Positions 8,238-12,738 of a DNA stretch of 12,738 nt are shown here, piece by piece. The translations under genes and the position numbers were made by a program. The DNA is from Chloromonas sp. AAM2 (lineage: Eukaryota > Chlorophyta > Chlorophyceae > Chlamydomonadales > Chlamydomonadaceae). Location: the NCBI GenBank assembly GCA_004335635.1, contig QAXH01005020.1:327-13064 (forward strand). Direction: 5' to 3'. The notes below the pieces were generated by a model. That model did no database searches, was not told the DNA's origin, and saw only the letters and a program-made list of their open reading frames with translations. The first letter of the stretch is position 1. Each line of letters starts with the position of its first letter.

Positions 8238-8381
8238 ATGGCCACCTTGCATCTTTTCATCTTAGTGGTCTTTGGGGCGTACTGGGATGGCGCTGCAGCC
8301 GGGCGTATTGATGCTCCATGCTCTGCCTGCAGGGCTGTAGCCTTAGAGCTGCAGTCACGAATTGAGAATGAGCCAACTCGG
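8238..8381 (+). CDS. Canopy-like exon 1: signal peptide and CSAC motif
   Basis: 48 codons from the ATG. A hydrophobic leader is followed by GRIDAPCSACRAVALELQSR, which begins the saposin-like helix, and the exon ends at GTGAGT (8382) in phase 0. Confidence 0.9.
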
Positions 8382-11043
8382 GTGAGTGACAGGGTGGGTG
8401 AGGAAGGTTGCATGCTGTTTAATCAAATGGCTGGTGATCTGCATGTTCTGCCAAGCACAGGCAGCCCCTGCCAAGCTGACCAGCCATAGCTTCTGCTGCA
8501 TGTCTTGACACTCGTAGAATCACTTGGACATGAGGCACCGCTTGGACAGCCAAGGACAGCGATATGGCAAAGTTATTGAATACAAGTGCGTGTAAGCTTA
8601 CATCAGCCTAGCAGAGACTCGGGATAGGACTGTGTAAAGGCGATTCTGAGGGACCACCTGTCAAACACATTTGCATCATTCCCTGTGCAACCTTATCAAT
8701 GGTTTCGCATAATACAATCAGAAGCAGAGCAGTTTAGCCCATCCGAAGCCCACGGGGTCAAGGCCATTCCACGGGCCCATGTGCTGCTGTCCCTGCAACG
8801 GAGGGCGCAAAGTCAACGGTGTGTGGGTACACGTGGAGTTGCAGCGTGGCCTGATTTGTTCTACCCTATTCTCCACAACCCAGGGGGTTAGAGCCCTGCA
8901 CAATTGCTTCTAGATTGACCACGGCCAGAGATGGCACAGGCCACTGAGTTTACCTTTGCTGCTGGGACGGCTTGCCCTCGTTTGCATCCATCACAGAACA
9001 GAACGATCTGATGCAGCAAAGGTACACCACCACAGAAGGCTTCACGCATAGCCGCAATTTGTCCGCCACCTGAGTGCACACCGGTGCATGCCCTAGCCAT
9101 GAGCAGCCCGGCATGTCTGCAGCCCTCTGGACATGCATACAGTTGCGCCTGTCCAGGTTAGGCATTGGGTAAGCGCAGCTTTGCAGTGGCTTATTGGACT
9201 GATTGTGTGTAAGGACGCCTTTGGTACTGCAGCTATGACTTATTTACCTGAAGTGTTGCACAATGCCATTTCAGGATGCGGTTGTAGCCGCCTTGCCTCT
9301 GGCCGATCTTGGAGTCATGCACATCCGACTTGTGGCACGATGCAGATGTAGAAACTCACTCGCTCACTCACTCACTCACTCACTTACTCCCAGACCTGCG
9401 CCTGCTGCCTTTCCCCCGCGCAGAGTGAGCGAGCTGCGTGCCATTGAGTTGCTGGACGGGCTGTGCACGCGCATGAACCAGTGGACCCTGGTCACCATCA
9501 ACGGGACGGCGGGCAGCACTTGGCACTGGGAGCCCACGGATAAGGCAGCGCCTGGCAGCAGACCGCAGGCGCAGGAGGAGGAGGTGGGGCCCCTGAGGAG
9601 GCAGGGACCAGCACCATGTGATGGGCAGGGGCCAGCACCATGTGACATGCACACCTCGGACATGGCTTGTCGCCCAGCGTTGGTCGCATGATCTCCGCAG
9701 CTACCTTACAGACGCCCATGGTATCGGCGGATGTGGTACACAGTGCTAGTGTATGGGTAGGCTGTGCGTAGGATAGCCTGTATGGAGTATGGAGGCTGCA
9801 TGAGTATGGAGGCGTATGTTGTTGCAGCTGGAGCTCTTAGCTGCGTAACCATGAACTCCAGGCCAGCGATTGCTGGGTGCTGCCGGCTTCACCGCGTCAC
9901 GCAGCTAGAGGCAGCTGCCACTCGTCACATGAAATGCAACTGCGCAGTCTTCTCTGAGGGAGAAGAAAAGCAGCAGAGTAGGCTGAAGTGGAGGGCAAGA
10001 TCATCTCATTGAGCAACATAAGAATGCAAAGGAGCGGAGGGAGTGAGAAGAAGCATTGTTGACATCACCTCCTTGCAGACACCACAGCGTGAAGCAGATA
10101 AGAAGGAGTTGCCGTGCCTGGCCTGCCATGATGCAGGTGCGTCAGAAGCAGCTGACCACGTACTGCGGTCGTGTGCTCGAGGAATACGACGTGGAGATCA
10201 CACATGCGATACAGGCCGGCAAACTCGAGAATGGAGGTGAGGCAGGCCGCAGGCGCATTTGGCAGCATATGCTCATGCCATCTGACACACTCTGCTGAAG
10301 TTTCAGGCAAAGGTGACGTGGGTTTGGTACCACTCGGTGCGACCAGCAGGACACTTGTCTTGCCATGTCCAAATTGCCCCTGACTTAATAAGCAGATAGG
10401 TAAGCCTTCACTTGCCCCACCAAATTTGTTGGAAGGAACACAACCATGCAGATTGCTTGACTGTAGGGTGTCATCTCGCGAGCACGCCAGGCCTGCCAGC
10501 TGCCACCTCGCCACGCTCATCACATTGCGAACCGCGTTAACGTCAAGGTCCCACTTGCCATTATCATACTATTCACGGTCATACTACTGAACTGGGACTA
10601 GCCATGTTAGCCCAGGTAGCCACCCTGTGCTGGGTACGGTCATGTTAGCCCAGGTAGCCACCCTGTGCTGTGCTGTGCCTGCAAGACCAACCCGCGCCTT
10701 GTGCATCTCAGTCCCAGCACACCGGCAGGAAGGGCACCAAGAGGACAACTGCATTCTGGCCGGGTGCATCTGAAGGCATGCTCTGATGACCCTTGATGCG
10801 GCGTCCATTGTTAGAGCGCTTGTGTTGTGTGGCTGCTGTTGCTTCTTTCTTTCAGGTGCCACTGCCTGGCTGTGTGACGGTCTGCTGGGCACGTGCCCGC
10901 CGGGGGCCGGGGCCAAGTCTGACACCCTGGAGACAGTGGATGGCACCACTAGCGCAGCTGCAGCAGCGGCCATCACAGAGGCAGTGGCCAACCAGCCAAC
11001 CAGCAGTAGTGAACCAGCACCCTCACCCAACCCGGAGCTGTGA
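8238..11043 (+). CDS. Canopy / MIR-interacting saposin-like (DUF3456) ER protein, five exons, complete
   Basis: Exons 8238-8381, 8518-8585, 9424-9583, 10137-10236, 10856-11043 join in phase to 219 residues with TGA. Residues 1 to about 21 are a hydrophobic signal peptide (MATLHLFILVVFGAYW). Six cysteines at 28, 31, 85, 134, 164 and 171 follow the family layout: CSAC near the N-terminus, ELLDGLC, TYCGRVLEEYD, and WLC..LLGTC at the end. Family motifs LDMRHRLDSQG and YKVSELR link exons 2 and 3. Canopy proteins are ER-lumenal saposin-fold factors that help maturation or trafficking of receptors. The sequence has an NGT glycosylation sequon at Asn97 and an Ala/Ser/Pro-rich tail ending NPEL, which is not a canonical HDEL-type signal. 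ATG 8238 is the first in-frame ATG. Confidence 0.9.
8424..8451 (+). repeat. 28-bp dispersed repeat, copy A
   Basis: CAAATGGCTGGTGATCTGCA and the following 8 bases match 11346-11373 at 26 of 28 positions. This copy lies in intron 1 of the canopy-like gene; the other lies in its 3' flank. Confidence 0.7.
8518..8585 (+). CDS. Canopy-like exon 2: LDMRHRLDSQG motif
   Basis: The acceptor is GACACTCGTAG (a TAG acceptor, less common here) and the donor GTGCGT at 8586. It encodes NHLDMRHRLDSQGQRYGKVI then EYK, a hallmark of the family. It ends in phase 2; the next exon's first A completes Lys. Confidence 0.9.
8586..8670 (+). repeat. Dispersed repeat copy 3, starting at a 5' splice site
   Basis: The intron begins GTGCGTGTAAGC and the repeat core TTACATCAGCCTAGCAGAGA starts at 8598, 12 nt in, the same offset as copy 1 in the unrelated gene. 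The copy continues through GATTCTGAGGGACCACCTGT to ACACAT at 8670. Confidence 0.82.
9357..9389 (+). repeat. (CACT)n microsatellite
   Basis: An ACTC/CACT run lies 34 nt before the acceptor of canopy-like exon 3. It may serve as part of the pyrimidine-rich intron end. Confidence 0.85.
9424..9583 (+). CDS. Canopy-like exon 3: SELRAIELLDGLC block
   Basis: The acceptor is CCCCCGCGCAG; the donor is GTGGGG at 9584. It encodes VSELRAIELLDGLCTRMNQW, then TLVTINGTAG with the sequon and a Gln/Glu-rich segment ending EEE. The frame runs on to a stop at 9691, but ending at 9583 gives phase 0, which fits exon 4 and family spacing. The 3' boundary is the least certain of this gene. Confidence 0.85.
9584..10136 (+). 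other. Intron 3 of the canopy-like gene, 553 bp
   Basis: It contains a short duplicated motif CCAGCACCATGTGA (near 9608 and 9631) and a GTATGGAG-rich stretch (about 9780-9815). No gene or RNA was recognised. Confidence 0.6.
10137..10236 (+). CDS. Canopy-like exon 4: TYCGRVLEEYD helix
   Basis: The acceptor is CATGATGCAG and the donor GTGAGG at 10237. It encodes VRQKQLTTYCGRVLEEYDVE then ITHAIQAGKLENG. The Cys followed by an L-E-E-Y/F-E/D helix is the fourth cysteine block of the family. It ends in phase 1. Confidence 0.9.
10237..10855 (+). other. Intron 4 of the canopy-like gene, 619 bp
   Basis: Good donor GTGAGG and acceptor TTCTTTCTTTCAG. It contains the 30-bp direct repeat at 10603-10670. 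Nothing else was recognised. Confidence 0.7.
10603..10670 (+). repeat. 30-bp perfect direct repeat, two copies
   Basis: Copies at 10603-10632 and 10641-10670 start CATGTTAGCCCAGGTAGCCA and are identical over 30 bp, separated by 8 bp. The second is followed by further TGCTG units. It lies inside intron 4 of the canopy-like gene. Confidence 0.95.
10856..11043 (+). CDS. Canopy-like exon 5: last two cysteines and acidic Ala/Ser/Pro tail
   Basis: The split codon gives Gly, then ATAWLCDGLLGTCPPG, matching the family's closing 'LC....C'. A tail of about 45 residues, rich in Ala, Thr, Ser and Pro, follows to NPEL and TGA. The tail is low complexity and probably disordered. Confidence 0.9.
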
Positions 11044-11912
11044 TGTGCAGCCATGGCTGTGCTCTCCAGCCATTCACAACTGAAATGGCTGCCAGCAGCA
11101 GAGCAGTGGCCGGTAGTCAACGCAATTCCTGCTGGGTGTCCTAAGGCCGGCCTGTTTACTTCCAACTCACTCCTCCACACGCACATCTTTTGCTTGCGAC
11201 TTGAAAACCCAAATTGCCCTGCCGTCTTGAGTTCTTGGTCGAACTCAAAACTTTGGCAAGGCACCGCTGTGGCTTGACCTTGGCAGTGTGCCCATGATCA
11301 CCTCCTACCATAAAATATTTTTCAACGGATGCAGTCAGGAGTCAACAAATGGCCGGTGGTCTGCATGTTCTGCTGCAACAGTGGTCGTGGCTTACTATCG
11401 TTCCTAGGATCTTCACCGCGCTGTGCTTTTCCGAACCCTAGCTGTCACGCTGACGCTGTCGCTGTCGCTGCTTCTTGCTGACACTGCTGTTCACTCCACT
11501 GGTGCTGTTAGTAGGCTGTCTCGCTGCTACTACACACCTGCTGACATCCAGGCACAGGGTTACTCTTGCCCAGGCTTCAGTCTTCGCTTTTACACTGGTC
11601 GCTGTTCTTCGCAATATCGCTTTATCACATTATACCAGGAATGCACACATTCACGGGTTTTTATGCAAACTCTGTACTTCAGGCAGTGCTCAAGAAACGG
11701 CAATCACACAAGTGAGGGAAGCGTCTGGAGAAACTCAATCGATGCATGAAGAGAAGTTTGGAAACTGAGTCGCTGAGTCCGACGATGCCGGCTCAAAGGA
11801 TGGTGCATAAAATCATTACTGCAGAGTCCAGCAACCTGCGAAAGTGCAGATCGCGTGCTCCGATGGCAAGCTGCAGCCGTCTTGTGCTGTTATTCTGCAT
11901 GTCATCACCATC
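11044..11912. other. Intergenic region between genes 2 and 3
   Basis: About 870 bp. It carries the second copy of the 28-bp repeat (11346-11373) and an AT-rich ATAAAATATTTTT at 11310-11322 that may mark the 3' end region of the canopy-like gene. Open frames between 11423 and 11768 begin with non-ATG codons and look like chance. No TGTAA signal lies between 11044 and 11912. Confidence 0.55.
11346..11373 (+). repeat. 28-bp dispersed repeat, copy B
   Basis: CAAATGGCCGGTGGTCTGCA and the next 8 bases match 8424-8451 with two differences. Confidence 0.7.
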
Positions 11913-12738
11913 ATGTCTGTGAGGGACTACAAAGCTGTTAGGCGTGCAAGTTTCTCAGGAAGCAGGCAGGCTAAAAGTAGTGCAAGTGGCAATGCTGGGC
12001 AGGCTTCGGAGAGATTGGGCACAGGGGTTGTAAGCGAAGCAGCACAAGATATGGCAGTAGGACAGGCACAGAAGAGGGAGGCGAGTGTGGAGGGCTTAGA
12101 GCCATCAGTGCTGCTGTACAGCCCGCTACAACACCCAGCTGCAGCTGAGTTGGTGGAACAGCTATTTCAGCAAACACGCCCGTACTTAGCAGCAATGAAG
12201 CCAAGTCATCTGGTGCTCTTGGCAGGTGCAGCAGCCTTGTTGAAGCGGTACATACACGCGCCAGGCTTTGGGGTTGCAGGCGCTATATCTCGTGCCAGCC
12301 CAGGCATGGCTTAGACACAGCAGGCTGCACACGCATGTGGCAATGATGCTCATGGGAGGAAAGTACAGGCATGCAGCATAGTGCCAGATGCATGGACGGA
12401 GGAAATGGCTAGAGTCCTAGAGGCACGCAGCGCCGTTTTCAATGTGAAAGAGCACAATGGAGCGCTGGCAGCCCTGGCAGTCCTGCAAGGCCATGCACGT
12501 GTAAATACGTGCTGACACCATTCCTGTTAAGGCACCTGATACGTCAGGCATACCATTAATGTAGATGCACAAACCCTGATATCGACATCATCTTCTGCAT
12601 GCCTGAAAATCCATGTATGGATTCTTGATTGATGCGGTGATGGATGAATGTCGGACTCCGTGCTGCCGCAGGAGAACAATGTCATGCAAAGCCTCTGTGC
12701 CTACCAACAGCTCTCAGAGCGACTGATATGGCGAAATA
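11913..12738 (+). CDS. Third gene, 3' partial: transit-peptide-like N-terminus and FASTK/RAP/OPR-like helical region (tentative)
   Basis: Model: exons 11913-12247, 12377-12500, 12672->12738. The start is the first in-frame ATG (11913). The N-terminus MSVRDYKAVRRASFSGSRQ is basic and Ser/Ala-rich with few acids, as in organelle transit peptides. Then come helical segments: AAELVEQLFQQTRPYLAAMK, PSHLVLLAGAAALLKR, IVPDAWTEEMARVLEARS, and HNGALAALAVLQ. The 'L..LAxAxALLxx..P..W...' and 'xxALAALAVLQ' spacing resembles repeats of FASTK/RAP or OPR proteins, which bind organelle RNA. This is pattern inference only; no RAP domain is visible because the gene runs off the window. An uninterrupted reading would hit TAG at 12312. 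Confidence 0.5.
12248..12376 (+). other. Proposed intron 1 of the third gene
   Basis: GTACAT at 12248 and GGCATGCAG ending at 12376. Removing it joins phase 2 to a single leading base (Arg codon), restores the helix pattern KRIVPDAW, and deletes the in-frame TAG at 12312. The donor is not strongly consensus, so the exact boundary is uncertain. Confidence 0.5.
12501..12671 (+). other. Proposed intron 2 of the third gene
   Basis: Donor GTAAAT at 12501, acceptor GTGCTGCCGCAG ending at 12671, phase 0. The exon after it reads ENNVMQSLCAYQQLSERLIW, coding-like and helical, to the window end. The frame before the intron would otherwise end at TGA 12513. Confidence 0.6.

Noticed and set aside
11423..11768. 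Two overlapping frames with hydrophobic starts, resembling secreted or membrane peptides
   Set aside because: They begin at GTG or TTG, not ATG, have no splice context or family similarity, and fit chance in a CTG-rich stretch.
12312..12314. Stop-codon readthrough or an altered code with TAG as sense
   Set aside because: A phase-consistent intron removes the TAG, and the other genes end normally at TAA and TGA.

Overview
The window reads as nuclear DNA of a green alga (Chlorophyta, probably a chlorophycean). Base composition is moderately GC-rich. Coding sequence is broken into many short exons with GT...(T)GCAG introns of about 85 to 940 bp. The introns hold minisatellites and short dispersed repeats, and the recognisable proteins are eukaryotic. 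No bacterial operons, CRISPR arrays, tRNAs or rRNAs were seen. All genes I can support lie on the + strand. Long open frames on the other frames and strand are mostly shadows or repeat artefacts, so the models below were built by joining splice sites and checking phase and protein pattern.

Region 1 (1-7030) is the 3' part of one large gene, open at its 5' end. In order it encodes a proline-rich linker, a bacterial-type Ig-like ectodomain split over four exons (384-1951), a small Gly/Ala-rich hydrophobic stretch, a conserved juxtamembrane block (2448-2858), and a polytopic C-terminal membrane module of about seven helices (2986-7030). The first helix is in exon 2986-3216, two are in 4153-4326, a variable hydrophilic loop is around 5151-5536 (ends uncertain), and the rest are in 6102-7030, ending at TAA. 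It looks like a surface receptor or channel-like protein.

Region 2 (7031-8237) is intergenic: the 3' flank of gene 1 and the 5' flank of gene 2. It contains a dispersed repeat copy, a TGTAA poly(A)-type signal and simple repeats.

Region 3 (8238-11043) is a complete five-exon gene for a 219-residue canopy/MIR-interacting saposin-like (DUF3456) protein. It has a signal peptide, six family cysteines and a phase-consistent model. Such proteins act in the ER lumen on folding or maturation of membrane and secreted proteins. A five-codon upstream ORF precedes its start.

Region 4 (11044-11912) has no supportable gene. Region 5 (11913-12738) is the 5' part of a third gene, cut by the window end. Its N-terminus is transit-peptide-like and is followed by helical segments resembling the FASTK/RAP/OPR class of organelle RNA-binding proteins. 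An apparent in-frame TAG is removed by a phase-consistent intron.

The most unusual signal is a dispersed repeat of about 75-100 bp in three copies. Two copies begin exactly at 5' splice sites of two unrelated genes, with the conserved core starting 12 nt after the first base of each intron. This could be an introner-like element. The three genes have no obvious shared pathway beyond a general link between an ER folding factor and membrane proteins.
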